Shown: one piece after another, positions 1 to 10,520 of the stretch | Position numbering within the stretch: position 1 is the first letter of the stretch | Layout: each line of letters starts with the position of its first letter | Translations under genes and position numbers: made by a program | The notes under the pieces: generated by a model | Told to the model about the DNA's origin: nothing | The model's database searches: none | The model's input: the letters and a program-made list of their open reading frames with translations, nothing else | Source of the DNA: Gautieria morchelliformis | Lineage: Eukaryota > Basidiomycota > Agaricomycetes > Gomphales > Gomphaceae | Assembly: GCA_015179125.1 (NCBI GenBank) | Contig: WHVA01000189.1 | Span: forward strand, 62,001-126,000 | Direction of reading: 5' to 3' | Length of the DNA stretch: 64,000 nt

Positions 1-2
1 AA

Positions 3-648
3 ATGCACCCAACACGACGCCCTCGCACGCCTCAAGGGCTGCCAGCCCAGTTGCGTCACGTCCGCGCTCCCGTCCCTCTACCGGCTGCCGTTTGGGCCGG
101 TATCCCCCATGTCCCCTGCATGGACTCCCCTGGGTGTCAAGGTGTGTCGACGCCCCCGCACCCTGCTAACTGTACACCCAGTCTCCTCACGATGAGCTCC
201 GTGTCGTCCATGCTGCACCCGCACCTGCACCTGCACCTGCACCCACACCGGCACCCGCCGTCGCCCGCTCCCCCACCACCCTGTCCTCCTACACCAGCTC
301 TCCCACCCCAGCACCTCCGCACCCCTCACCCCACTGCATACGTGTGTGCCCCCGTGGTTTCCGAGCTCAAGAACGTGTCAGGATCGGCGAAGTTGCCTTA
401 TGGTGCATTGGCACTCGGTGCGGAAGCGATCAAAGATGCTATTATGAACTTTGATTATGCATATGTTCCACGTTATATGATCCCTCAGATTTTCGGGGCT
501 TATGCTACACAGGAGGAAATCCGACATCGAGAATGAACGCCTACTGTCACATCTCACTGATCCAACGTCAGAAGAAGCTAAGCCCTTCCTCTCCAATCCT
601 ACAACACCCTCTTCTGGAGATTCTCCTGTAGTGGGTTCTCACCATTAG
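3..648 (+). pseudogene. Low-complexity ORF relic, unknown family
   Basis: The frame is open from the left edge to a stop near 536. Shifting frame by one base near 528 lets it run on to a TAG at about 648, so one reading has a single frameshift. The first ~110 residues are Pro/His/Leu-rich and include a CACCTG hexamer repeat at 222-242, so they may not be protein. From about residue 115 the composition becomes ordinary, with a stretch reading LPYGALALGAEAIKDAIMN. This faintly resembles the alanine/leucine-rich helix of transposon-associated basidiomycete proteins, but I cannot assign a family. The start lies outside or at the window edge. It is probably the 3' end of an old gene or a captured fragment. 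Confidence 0.3.
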
Positions 649-1145
649 TACAAAGTAGCAAACAAAATTAAAACCTGCATTGAACTACATACAGTATGCT
701 AAGCTTGCCCTCAGCACCCAAAATGAAAAATAAAAAATGCTTGTTTTATTTGGATTTTTTAGTTCTATGCCCTAGCTATGGTCCACATACCTTCAGAATT
801 TCAAGCGAATCGGAGCGATATCAAGCAAGATATCGTTGTTCGAAGTTTGCGCGCTAAAACGGAAGCAAATCCGACGCGCGCCTTAGGTACTGCAAACGGG
901 TGTAATTGTAAGTTCTCCATCAACTTGAAGAGACGCGTAGCATAGTTCAGATCGCTCGACAGACACATATCCAACAGTCAGCAAGTATATATAGTCCGTA
1001 TTTACACCATCCGCAAAATGCGTTACAGATATATCCAAGCAAGGACATCACAGCCAAATTAAAAATGACCAGAATACTGCAGTGGCGCCGAATACGACCT
1101 ACATAATCAAAACATGCGAGGCATACGTTCCTCCTTTCATGAATG
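649..1145. other. AT-rich spacer, no gene seen
   Basis: No credible coding frame. An inverted repeat CGATATC-aagcaa-GATATCG lies near 818-837. The right end abuts the 3' terminus of the first Helitron, so this is its insertion flank. Confidence 0.5.
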
Positions 1146-1255
1146 ATAGGTGGGTACCCGCGCTTCGCGCGGGGGTGTAGGTCAAATGCCTTGGTAAGGT
1201 CAAATACATCAGTAAGGTCAAGTGAATCAGTAAGGTCAAGTGCATTGGGGTAAAT
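1146..1255 (-). other. Helitron H1 3' terminus: hairpin and subterminal repeats
   Basis: A GC-rich palindrome lies about 10 bp from the end, preceded on the minus strand by three or four copies of a TTTGACCTTACTGATG-like repeat. The same module recurs at 2846-2950, 4341-4390, 21840-21942, 43310-43397 and 62640-62714, which defines one Helitron family. Confidence 0.8.
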
Positions 1256-1280
1256 AGGATCATGCAAAATATATCCCTGT

Positions 1281-1511
1281 TCATATAGTATAATGAATCA
1301 TGTATACACCCATGGAACAGCCAAACATGCAGACTTCTCTCTCAACCTCTGGGATGGCCCTCCCAGCGACTCTAGACATGAAAGTGGTGATGGTCTTGAC
1401 TGAATCATCAGAGATTATAAGATTGCACCTATTGTCATAATCCACAGGTTTCAAAGCTTGTGCATTGTAAATAGATCCAATAGTGATCTTGGGGATCCTG
1501 AATTTTGACAA
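1281..1511 (-). pseudogene. Captured ORF relic shared by Helitrons H1 and H4
   Basis: A 76-codon frame whose core (KPVDYDNRCNLIISDDSVKT, then a stretch ending EREVCMF) is closely repeated at 42840-42980 in Helitron H4. The H4 copy has about 200 bp between the N-terminal motif and this core that H1 lacks. H1 therefore carries an internal deletion, or H4 keeps extra exon or intron sequence. The family is not recognised. Because the protein-level match survives in two copies, this is more likely a captured host exon than chance. Confidence 0.45.
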
Positions 1512-1614
1512 TGTGGTTATATCGATATGCCAGTTAATCCTCCGGTGACACTTTCACAGAACCAGAAACAATACCAAAATCAGAAATGGGGGAAGAACCA
1601 AAGTGCAGTTGGAT

Positions 1615-1970
1615 AGCATGTCCTCACACGTAACATGTCCTCACAGGTAGCATGTCCCCACATGTAATGTGTCCTCACAGGTAGCATGTCCCCAAACATA
1701 ATGTGTCCTCACATGTAACATGTCCTCACAGGTAGTGTGTCCCCACATGTAACATGTCCTCACAGGTACTGTGTCCCCACACGTAACGTGTCCCCACACA
1801 TAATGTGTCCCCATACATAACATGTCCTCACAGGTAGCATGTCCTCACACATAACGTGTCCTCACAGGTAGCATGTCCCCACACATAACGTGTCCTCACA
1901 TGTAATGTGTCCTCACAGGTAGCGTGTCCCCAAATGTAACGTGTCCTCACAAGTAATGTGTCTCCACACA
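1615..1970. repeat. Minisatellite 1 (17-18 bp units)
   Basis: About 20 tandem units of a GTAACATGTCCTCACA-type motif, varying at a few positions (GTAGC/GTAAC/GTAAT, TCCTCA/TCCCCA). The repeat frame creates spurious ORFs on the minus strand (for example 1641-1823). It lies inside Helitron H1 and resembles the array in H3. Confidence 0.9.
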
Positions 1971-2490
1971 TATCAGGGACATGTATCAGTATCTATTTTG
2001 TGACATATATAAAATAGCAAAAGAAACCACATTTAAGCAGCTGTTCTTATTAATTTTAGCAAAGTCAGGATAATTTATTGATATCTACCTTTTGAAAAAA
2101 TGTCAAAAAAATGTACAGTACATTTAAGCTGAAGGTTTTATTAATTTTAGCAAAGTCAGGATAATTCATTGATATCTATATATATATATATATATATTTT
2201 AAAAAAAGATAAGAAAAAACACACTACATTAAAACAGAAGTTTTTATTAACTTTAGCAAAGTCAGGTTAATTTATTGATATCCATTTGCGAAAAAATGTC
2301 AAAAAAATGTACAGAATATTTAAGTTGGGTGTTATTGAGGTTAGCAAGTTAGATTTATTGACGTCTAATTGCGAAAAACTATCCAAAAAATGTACAGGAT
2401 ATTTAATTTGGGTATTATTAAGGTTAGCAAGTTAGGTTTATTGATATCTATTTGCGAAAAAATATCAAAAAAATATACAGGACATGGAAA
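1971..2490. repeat. AT-rich ~80 bp tandem repeats
   Basis: Five or six diverged units built on AGCAAAGTCAGGATAATT, then TTGATATCTATTTGCGAAAA and ATGTCAAAAAAATGTACAG. One unit contains a (TA)n tract at 2177-2200. The same units occur at 5310-5960 and 54790-54990, always in a Helitron context. Confidence 0.85.
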
Positions 2491-2629
2491 CAGACCCTGG
2501 TGTCAATTCACAGCCAAAGGCAGAGAAGCCCAGAGACACCCACAAAGACACCCAGAGCCCAGCCAAAGCAATAGTAAGCAGCCAGAACACAGGAAGACAC
2601 CAGTGGGGAGTGTGGTTCTGCAGCCTCGC

Positions 2630-2810
2630 TCTCTTTATACCGAGCAAAGGGTCGTGCATGGACCACCCTCATGTATGGTCGCGACAAACGTGAACCGGTC
2701 ACATGACCTGGAATGCTGCGCAGGTCTGGCCTGGGCCTGGGGCCTAGGCCTCGTGGCTGCACTGCTCGTGTGCTCCGCTGACAAACTAATGACCAAGCAT
2801 TGGTCAGCAG
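2630..2810 (-). promoter_or_regulatory. Putative promoter and stem-loop in Helitron H1 5' region
   Basis: On the minus strand a GTATAAAG box (2633-2640) lies downstream of a GGTCACATGAC motif (2697-2707), a variant of the E-box palindrome seen in other copies. Further upstream is a GCTGAC/GTCAGC stem (2777-2782 and 2803-2808). The same order recurs in H3 and at 43398-43530. Promoter function is inferred. Confidence 0.45.
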
Positions 2811-2845
2811 CACCCACAACCCACCGTCCCTGTGTCACTTTTAGA

Positions 2846-4340
2846 CTAGGTGGATACCCACGCTTCACGTGGGGGTGCAAGTCAAACGCCTTGGTAAGGT
2901 CAAACGCATCAGCAAGGTCAAACGTGTTGGGTAAATCAAATTTGGGATAAGTCAAACACATTCGGATAAGAAATTTCTTTCAGATAAGTAAAACACATCT
3001 AATTGATTGAAAGTAGCTCTAAGTAGCACATCAAGGTAGGTAATGTTATGCCCATGCTGCTTGACCAACTCTGGTACCTCCATGGCTCCTATGGCTCTAT
3101 TCCGCAACGTCCACACTTTGACCTTTTGATCCCCTTGTTCTTTACTATTCACATACTTCCCCTTTTGACTCTATTCACCGGCCTTCCCTACTTGACCCTT
3201 AGCATAGCAAGTCCAGAGCATCAGGAGATCCATTTGTTCCACTATCAATGTTATGACTGTTCTGCTCAACCATCTCCGCCATATGCGCATATCCTCCGCA
3301 CCACCTCTGCACCGCCTCCGCACCACCTCCGACTCTATTCCACAACATCCGCACCATCCGCAACCCCCTACCTCGACCCTTGTGATTTCAGTACCCCTGG
3401 CCACCTCCAGATACTGGCCCCATACTCGACCCTGAACACAGCAAGATACCATTTCCATAATTCCGTTTCTTCCGATGCCTATTGTACTTACTCACCTTGT
3501 TCTTTGCCATTGTACTTACCCTACCCTGCACCCCCCTTGTCATCCCATTGTTCGGCATTAGTTACTTGCCCCATACGTCTATCTGATTCCCGCACTCTCC
3601 AGAATTTGCTTAGTACCATACCATTACCTGTTGCTTCAGCTCTTTGTATAAAACCCCCTCATGTATGTCTCCATTTCTGCAATCAGATAATTGACTTCAA
3701 TACGTGATTCCCCTCGCACTGTCTCCTGTTCTTAGCACAGCGAGTTTTGCTAGTCTTGTCTCCTTCCGCTCTCGACCCTCTTTCTTCCGCCTCTTCTGAC
3801 CTTTGTTCTCCGACCCTTGAACCTCGACTCTCAGTACTCTGTTCCCTACTTCTGCCTTCTTCGATATCCGCAAGTCAATCTCGAAATACTTAGGAAGGTA
3901 GTTCATCAGGGGCGCAACACATAAGTTGAAGCCATTGTCCTTTCCAGTTCCGACCTCTTGGAATTCCGATATGTAACAATCAATTAGACCCACATTCCCC
4001 TTGTTCTTTTGCCTATTGATTGTTCTTAGTTCTACCCGGCACCCCCTTGTAGTTCCTCTTGTTCCATATTAGTTACTTACTCCATTTATCCTAGTTACTT
4101 TTGCTTGCACTGGAATTGCTTACCTCTACCTTCTGACATGTTGTCTCAGCTCTTTGAATAAAACCCAGTCATGTGTGCCTCTGTTCTGCAATCAGATAAT
4201 TGACTTTGATATGTGACTCCCTTTGCACTGTTTCCTGTTCTTACCACAGCAAGTACTTTCAAGGCCTCTGTCTCTCTGACCTCTGCCTTCCAACTTGATT
4301 TCTGATATCCAACTTAACTCGATTATTGAACCCTTACCTC
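2846..4340 (-). mobile_element. Helitron H2, 3' end with diverged body
   Basis: The 3' terminus CTAG (2846-2849) and its imperfect hairpin are clear, with subterminal repeats to about 2950. The CTAG touches the 5' TC of H1, so the two are head-to-tail. The body (3000-4340) has no credible protein; the 219-codon frame at 3048-3707 is Pro/Ser/Tyr-rich and unsupported. A ~100 bp segment at 3637-3733 is repeated at 4149-4252 and includes a TATAAAACCC/AATAAAACCC box. The 5' limit is not seen; H3 starts at 4341. Confidence 0.55.
3637..4252. repeat. Direct duplication inside Helitron H2
   Basis: The 3637-3733 and 4149-4252 segments align over their full length (shared core CTGCAATCAGATAATTGACT), about 510 bp apart. 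Each starts with a TATA-like box, so this may be a duplicated promoter or leader. Confidence 0.7.
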
Positions 4341-4451
4341 TAGGTGGATACCCATCCTTCACACGGGGGTGTAGGTCAAACGCATTGGGTAAATCAAACT
4401 TGGGATAAGTAAAACACATCTTATTGCAATTGAAAGTAGCTATAAGTAACA

Positions 4452-5290
4452 CATCAAGATAGGTAATGTCTCTACACATGTCTGCATGTGCCCAAGTATA
4501 GCGTGCATAGCATGTTCTCCATGCACAGTGTGTCCCTCAAATATAGCATGCTTATTGTGTGCCTGGTTTGTAACATGACCCCACACATAACATGTCCCCA
4601 AGTATAGTGTGCATAGCATGTCCTCCATGCATAGTGTGTCTCCACATGTAGTGTGTCCCCACATATAGCATGTCCCCAAGTACAGTGTGCATAGTGTGTC
4701 CCACATGCATAGCATGTCCCTGGTTTGTAGCATGTCCCCAAACATAGCATGTCCATAAATTATAGCATGTGTGTCCCCTATGCACAGCGTGTCCACATGT
4801 GTAGCATGTCCCTACATGTAGTGTGTGTAGCATCTCCCTCAAGTATAGTGTGCAAAGTGTGTCCCCAATGCATAACATGTCCCCCAAGTATAGTGTGCAT
4901 AGCATGTCCTTTGTTTGTAGCGTGTCCCCCAAGTATAGCATATGTAGAATGTCCCTTGTTTGTAGTGTTTTCCCCTGTAGTGCGTCCCTTGTTCGTACCG
5001 TGTCCCCCAAGCATAGTGTGTCCCCACATATAGTGTGCACATCCCCATGCATAGTGTGCATGTGCCCATGCATAGCCTGTGTGTCCCATCCCCCAAGCAT
5101 AGTGTGTCCCCACATATAGTGTGCACATCCCCATGCATAATGTGCATGTGCCCATGCATAACCTGTGTGTCCCCATGCATAGCATGCTTGTCTCATAACA
5201 TGTGTGTCTCCACGCATAACATGCGTGTCCCCATGCATAGTGTGTGTAGCATGCCCCTTAAGTATAGCATCTCCCAATGGTATGTGTAGC
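4452..5290. repeat. Minisatellite 2 (irregular 15-20 bp units)
   Basis: Dozens of variants of GTAGCATGTCCCCA / CATAGTGTGTCCCC. A higher-order unit of about 78 bp is duplicated within 5017-5170. Long ORFs on both strands here (for example 4552-5292 minus, 246 codons rich in Cys/His/Gly) are products of the repeat and not genes. The motif matches minisatellite 1 in H1. Confidence 0.9.
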
Positions 5291-5309
5291 ATATCCCCAA
5301 GCAGAGGCC

Positions 5310-5960
5310 ATTACTACTTATTAACTTTTAGCAAACTCAGGGACATGTATCAATATCTATTTTGTGACATATACAGACCTAAATAAAATAGTCAAGGAAA
5401 CCATATTTAAGCAGCTGCTGTCATTAATAAAGGCAGGATTATCTATTTTTTGAAAAAATGTCAAGAAAATGTCCAGTACATGTAAGCTGAAGCTGTTATT
5501 AATTTTAGCAAAGCTAGGGTTATCTATTTTTTGAAAAATGTCAAAAAAAATGCACTGTACATTTAAGCTGGAGCTGTTGTCAATTTTCACAAAGTCAGGA
5601 TAATTTATTGATATCTATTTCCGAAAAAATGTCAAAAAAGTACAGTACATTGAAGCAGAAGCTGTTATTAATGTCCAGCCAAAGCCAGAGAAGCCCAGAG
5701 ACTGACAGAGAAACCCAGAGCCCAGCCAAAGCCATGGTAAGCCAGCCACCAGGATAGGTAAGTCGCTTTACAGTAAATAAAACAATAAGCCAAACCACAT
5801 TTAAAACAGAATTTTAGAAGAAACTCATTGATGTCTATTTGCAAAAAAAACCCTAAAAAATATAGATATTAAAATCCAATTTTTTCAGCACAGTCTTGGG
5901 ATTTTATTTAAATGTATTTTCGAAAAAATTCACAAAAATATAAAGCACATGTGACAATAC
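5310..5960. repeat. AT-rich tandem repeats in Helitron H3
   Basis: Diverged units containing AGCAAAGTCAGGATAATT, TTGATATCTATTT and CGAAAAAATGTCAAAAA, as at 1971-2490, interrupted at 5675-5760 by an AAGCCAGAG/CCCAGAG-rich segment also seen at 2500-2600. Confidence 0.8.
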
Positions 5961-6049
5961 AATATGATGAAAAAAAAAAAAGGAACCAATGAAATTACAA
6001 ATACAAATAAAATAAAATACATGGCAATGCATTAAAAAAGAGATAGTAC

Positions 6050-6295
6050 CTACCAATAGAAAGCCAGCCAACCAAATAGATAGCCAGCCAACCCAAGCAA
6101 AAGATAGCCAGCCTGCCAAAGCAATAGACAGCCAGCCAGCTAAAGGAGCAGACAGCAGACAGAGCAGAGCAGACAGCAAGCAGACAGAGCAGAGCAGACC
6201 GCGGACAGAGCAGACAGCAGACAGCAGACAGAGCAGACAGAGCAGACAGAGCAGACAGAGCAGACAGCAGACAGCAGATAGAGCAGACAGCTGAG
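6050..6295. repeat. GCCAGCC and CAGACAGAG short tandem tract
   Basis: AGCCAGCCAACC-like units pass into (CAGACAGAG)n at about 6150-6290. A related tract, in reverse complement, lies at 43600-43680 downstream of another Helitron 5' region. Confidence 0.8.
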
Positions 6296-6347
6296 AGAGG
6301 AATCGCCAGTTGGGCAGGTTCCTGGCATTCCCTCCTTACCGTTCGGC

Positions 6348-6487
6348 CTTTATACCGCGTGCGCATGTTGTGCACGGACCACGCGCGAACGGGTCACGTG
6401 ACTGCGGACGCTGTTGCACAGCGTTCATTGCTCGCGGCTGCGCCGCTCGCCGCTGACCTAATTTTTACGTAATATTATTTGTCAGCA
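6348..6487 (-). promoter_or_regulatory. Helitron H3 5' region: TATA box, E-box, TAATATTAC stem-loop
   Basis: Minus-strand GTATAAAGG (6348-6355), palindrome GGTCACGTGAC (6392-6402), and a 6-bp stem GCTGAC/GTCAGC (6453-6458, 6482-6487) whose loop contains TAATATTAC (plus 6470-6478). The order matches 43436-43530. The promoter and origin-like roles are inferred. Confidence 0.5.
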
Positions 6488-6533
6488 CGCCCACAACCTC
6501 CTACCAAGCCGCTTTCACATAGTGTAATCGCAC

Positions 6534-7400
6534 AGGTAAGTTATTTTGTTAAGCAGCACTGAACGTACCGATAATCCATTTATCTGCATCTATACGTTGT
6601 CTACGTGCGCGCTCCATAGCATCTGCAGCTATGACTTGAAAGCAGCGAAGAAGTCCAGATGGATTTGTTTGAAGGCACATGCATAATTATTGCTCTTTGG
6701 GCTCAAGATGAAAGACTCAGATATTGAAACATTGCTGGACATCACATGGGGGCACAGGGCGAAGCGATCATACATAGAACATCTTCACGGGCATGGCATG
6801 GGAAAGGCGAGGACTCCAATTGCATCTGTAAATTAACCTCCAGAGAGGTCGATGAGAGCCGGAAAGGGTCTGTTGCACGCCGAAACTTCAAAGGTGTGGC
6901 ATCTCCTTGTCCTTGATCAATGTACTCCCTTGTAAGACCTCCAGGCATGGTGATGGGGCGAGGGCAGGGCCCATGGCAGATGAGAGCAATACCAAGGCAG
7001 AACAACCTTATAGTCCCAATGCTTATGAATTACATGGTATATGAGATGTAACATTGGCAGGCATATGCATTGGAATCTGATATGTACATACAACCTTTGT
7101 TGTCTAATTCTCCAAAAAGCTGAATGCTGCTGAGTTCAAGATGAGCTTGTGCTGTGCTAGTTTCAAGCACAGATCCCATGGTCCCTCAGAGAAAGATAAC
7201 ACAAGAATGCAAGGGTGTAACACGCAGCCCATAAAGAACCATGAACAGTATTTGAACCACTGATAACATGGAAATGATGAGGATTTCCAGGTATATGCTG
7301 ACTCCCAAGATAATGCTCTGGTACTATGTCAAAGGAGGAGTGTAAAAAACTTTCTCACGCCTACCACCACATCCAATATCCAAAAAATCCTTTTCCTAGC
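6534..7400. other. No gene recognised
   Basis: Mixed-composition sequence without long frames, hairpins or repeats that I can relate to the rest of the window. It is probably Helitron flank or old decayed DNA. Confidence 0.4.
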
Positions 7401-7490
7401 CACACGCTCATCCAAACACCCCCAGCTTATCACTGACCACAGTCGGCAATAGCATCCAGCTTCTTCGAAAAAGAAGAAGTGGCCAAAAGG

Positions 7491-9190
7491 ATGCCTCCAA
7501 GCATCGAACCCCAAACGCCTGCCATGTCACAAGGCTGCACAAGAGCGAGTACCACACAGCAGACGAACAATAAGACCAGAGCTGAGCTGCTGCTAGAGCC
7601 AAACACATCAGTGCGAACGAGGGAGCAGGCGAGACAGTACCTCGACAAGCATGGCTACTACGCAAAAGAAGATCCATTGTCAGCGGAACAACTTAGCTAT
7701 GCCCTACTGTCCTTAGCACACAACATCAGCGGCAAGACCTTGCAAGAGGGAGTAAGGGCGGTAGTGGTCCTGATGATAGAGGAAGCAGTGAGAACAGTGG
7801 GAGCACGTCTAGAGAAACCTGGAGCAGACCCTCATCAAGGTTGAAAGGGCAGCCAACGACGCAAAAGAAGCCGCAGAGAATGCAAAGGCGGTGACAGAAG
7901 GTGCCAGCAATGTCATTGAGCACCTGAATAACATGAGACAGCAGGGAATACAGGAGGGAGAGAATGAGACCAAAGGGCTACGTACACGGCCACGCTCAGA
8001 GGTAACGTACATTGTCACATCTGAATAACCTAGGGAAAGCAAGAGCCAAAGCTAGACAGATACTGATAGACGCAGACCCACAAGGGGAGCAGGAGGCACT
8101 CACCAGTCTGACGGAACAGGAACTAGTGGCAAAGGCGTACAAAGCAGTCAGCAATCTCAAGGAGGACCATAAGCGAACAGACTTAGCCTTCATCGGGGCC
8201 AAGAAATTAGCAAATGGTGGGATAGTATTTGACCTTGAAACAGAGAATGCAGCAAAGTGGGTCCAGAATTACAGAAGAACCTTTTTGAGCAAGTTCAGTG
8301 GATCAGCCACCATAAAAGATCGAGTGCTGTCGGTGATAGTTGAATATGTACCGCTGAATCACTCACCTGATGCGATGGCGGAGATGAGGAAAATAGAACG
8401 AGACTCGAAGCTGCCCACGGGCACCCTGATGGCTACTCGCTGGATAAAACCTGCACACAGAAGAACGGTGGGACAAAGGTCCGCCCATATCATAGTGAAG
8501 TTTTCCACTACAGAATCGGCAAACCAGAGTATAAGGGATGGACTGATCATAGAGGGGAAGTGGACGTGGGCCAGGAGGATGAAAAGGGAACCATGAAGAT
8601 GTCTGAAATGCCAGAAATACAATGCACGGCACCTGGCAGCTGAGGGAGACAGCTGGGACAAGTGCAGAACATTCGGAGGGGAACACAGAACAGCAGAGTG
8701 CAAAGAGAGCGACCTGAGCAAGTTCAAATGTGCCAACTGCGACACAAGTGGCCACGCGTCATGGGACAGAACGTGCACGGTATTCAGAGCCGCATGTGTA
8801 GCGGCAGAGAAAGGCGATCCGGAACACACCTACAGATTTTTCCCGGACGAAAACCCTTGGACATGGGAGCAACAGGGGGAGGCGGAAGAAGCAGTGGACG
8901 TGGGAGACCTGCTCAAGAAAGTCAGAGAGCAGGAAGACAGGAGATGGAGGGCAGCAGAGATGGAGACCCGCAGGGCGAGACTCACAGAGGACAGAGGAGG
9001 CAAGGAAGGGCAGGTGGGACTGTACAACCCGTGGCAGAGGGGACAGATGGAGAGCAGAAGGAGCGCAATAGGGAGAGGGCGAGGGGCAAATCCACGTGTT
9101 GGCCACAAGGATCAAGGCTGGCAAGAGAGAGAACAGGGAGAAGGCAGACAGAGCTGACTGGACGACTACGGCATCAGAATCAGCCGTGAG
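7491..9190 (+). pseudogene. LINE ORF1 (gag-like) relic with CCHC fingers
   Basis: The Gag-like ORF1 of a fungal LINE, which would bind element RNA. The frame opens near 7491, shifts around 7840-8012, then runs from 8012 to a stop at 9157 with one in-frame TGA (8594-8596) just before the finger region. Visible parts are an acidic/helical N-terminus, an RRM-like middle, and Cys clusters after the TGA: RCLKCQKYNARH, then a run ending HRTAEC, then KCANCDTSGHASWDRTC (about 8595-8770). The C-terminus is charged. Such double clusters are typical of basidiomycete LINE ORF1 (family knowledge). No endonuclease or RT follows, because LTR-D starts at 9246. The copy is dead and 3' truncated. Confidence 0.75.
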
Positions 9191-9245
9191 CAAACGCAGG
9201 CAATACAGCAAGATGATAATAACCCACTCCAAAGATGAACAGAAG

Positions 9246-10520
9246 TGACAAGATTGGTTTTTAGGCGTTAATATCGTGTATTAGTGAACACAGCGAATGC
9301 CCGAATAACTTGTGCGAATAAGTATGCCGTTCGGCGAATAAGTGAACCGATGAATGTTCATGAAACAAAGGGGTTGCCCGAATGGGGCTCGCCCTGTCTA
9401 CAGTCGTAGCGAAACAGCTCGCAGCACTTGACGACGTAACGTGCAAGATATCGCGGAAGGGCTGTCTAAGTTTTGACGGTCCCTTCGCTGGCGAAGGTGT
9501 TCCTTTAGAGCCCTTCGCCAACAGCACAGAAAGTAGTTCGAAGGCTAAGGTAACGAAGACGAAGTATGAGAACTCACCAGTGATGCCTAAGTCCTTGGCT
9601 GGTTGAAGATAGAAATCTGCAAGGAGAGGCTCAAGACGATGATCACAGCGAGGTCAAGTTTGCACAAGATGGACGACGTATGATAATTGAACTGGGGAAT
9701 GTACATGCGAATGTAAACTACTTATATCGAGTGCTCGTAAGGTATCAGCGAATAGGAAAGAGGCCGTCACAAGTCAGGGTTGGATAGGGGTGCGCAGTCA
9801 TGATACAACATAGATGACATAAACATACAATAGAATGTAAGAAGGGGGAAAACATGAAACGACGGAGAGTAGAGGTGGCGAAGGCATTTATGGACAAAAC
9901 CATGTCTTGGGACCTGTGTACATGCTACCCTGCACGGCCTCTTGGTCTACTGGGTTGATCCCGCACGGCCTATGGAGGGGATGTCCTGCGAACATACTCC
10001 GACCATACGGACGCCCAATGGGGTTGGATTTAAGAAGACGATGGGGTTAATGATGGGCCATCATGCCGGGTGAATGGTATCAATTGTTTTTGATGGTGTG
10101 CCTGCTGGGGAACGATGCGAGCAGCGAATAGCCGTTCAGCGAGATGTAAGGGAGGTCAAACAGAGGTGACATAGGGGAGGAGAGGTCGAGGTGGAGGGCG
10201 AAGCCGAGCGAACACTGAGGAGGAGTGGCGAAAGGGAAAATGGGGATACCACGGTGCAGGAAATGCACAGGTCATGACAACCCAACTATTCGGACACCAT
10301 CAGAAGAGGGTCGAGCAAAGGAGGTGGTAGGCCCAGTGATGACTGCCAAGTCAGTCTCAGGACATTGATGGTGCGTTTTGATGGCACGGCTATAGTAGTT
10401 GGCGTAAACAGCGAGAGTTGGTTGCCGAACATAACAATGGTGATCAGAACAAACACGAAGGTGGGGTGAAAAAATAGGAGAACTGAGCTTCTAAGTATGG
10501 GAGATAAACGCGTCATGACA
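9246..10520 (-). repeat. LTR family D copy D1
   Basis: Homologous to the solo LTRs at 39429-40783 and 51973-53564, in the opposite orientation. The ends read TGACAAGATTGG...GCGTCATGACA, matching the TGTCATGA...TCTTGACA termini with one change. It contains many GCGAATA/TATTCGC motifs and an internal duplication starting TGTCATGAC. No matching target duplication: it is flanked by the LINE relic on the left and by a second LTR-D piece on the right. Confidence 0.75.
9382..9606 (+). CDS. Conserved small ORF in LTR-D (copy 1)
   Basis: A 74-codon frame whose last ~60 codons match frames in three other LTR-D copies (10648-10833, 40421-40606 minus, 53201-53392 minus). The conserved pieces are DDVTCK, KGCLS, PFAGEG, EPFA and KYENSPVMPKS. 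No indels or stops occur over that stretch in the four copies. The family is unknown, and it could simply reflect recent LTR ancestry. Confidence 0.35.
   Translation: MGLALSTVVAKQLAALDDVTCKISRKGCLSFDGPFAGEGVPLEPFANSTESSSKAKVTKTKYENSPVMPKSLAG

Larger units (their letters stand above)
1146..2845 (-). mobile_element. Non-autonomous Helitron H1
   Basis: On the minus strand the element runs from a 5' TC (plus 2844-2845) to a 3' end CTAT at 1146-1149, next to a hairpin with stem CCCGCGC/GCGCGGG and three-base loop at about 1157-1173. CTAT is one base off the CTAG seen at the other family ends. Inside, reading 5' to 3', are a stem-loop (2777-2808), a GTATAAAG box (2633-2640), AT-rich ~80 bp repeats (1971-2490), a minisatellite (1615-1970), an ORF relic and subterminal TTTGACCTTACTGATG-type repeats (about 1180-1255). 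There is no Rep or helicase, so it must be mobilised in trans. Its 5' end directly joins the CTAG of the next Helitron at 2846. Helitron 5'-TC/3'-hairpin-CTRR ends are established family features; assigning this copy is my inference. Confidence 0.75.
4341..6533 (-). mobile_element. Non-autonomous Helitron H3
   Basis: The 3' CTAG is at 4341-4344 with hairpin and subterminal repeats to about 4400. The interior repeats the H1 order: minisatellite (4452-5290), AT-rich tandem repeats (5310-5960), purine-rich GCCAGCC/CAGACAGAG tracts (6050-6295), TATA-like box, E-box palindrome, and a stem-loop holding TAATATTAC (6453-6487). The 5' end is about 6520-6533 (minus CACTATGTGAAAG..., matching the TCTATAG...AAAGT start of other copies with changes). 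No Rep or helicase is present. Confidence 0.7.

Noticed and set aside
1615..1970. Regular short repeats as a possible CRISPR array
   Set aside because: Units are contiguous without unique spacers, and the setting is eukaryotic; it is a minisatellite.
3048..3707. 219-codon plus-strand ORF
   Set aside because: Composition is Pro/Ser/Tyr/His-rich without motifs, within a Helitron and overlapping a duplicated promoter-like segment.
4552..5292. 246-codon minus-strand ORF rich in Cys, His and Gly
   Set aside because: It lies wholly within minisatellite 2, and the opposite strand is open too, so it is a product of the repeat period.
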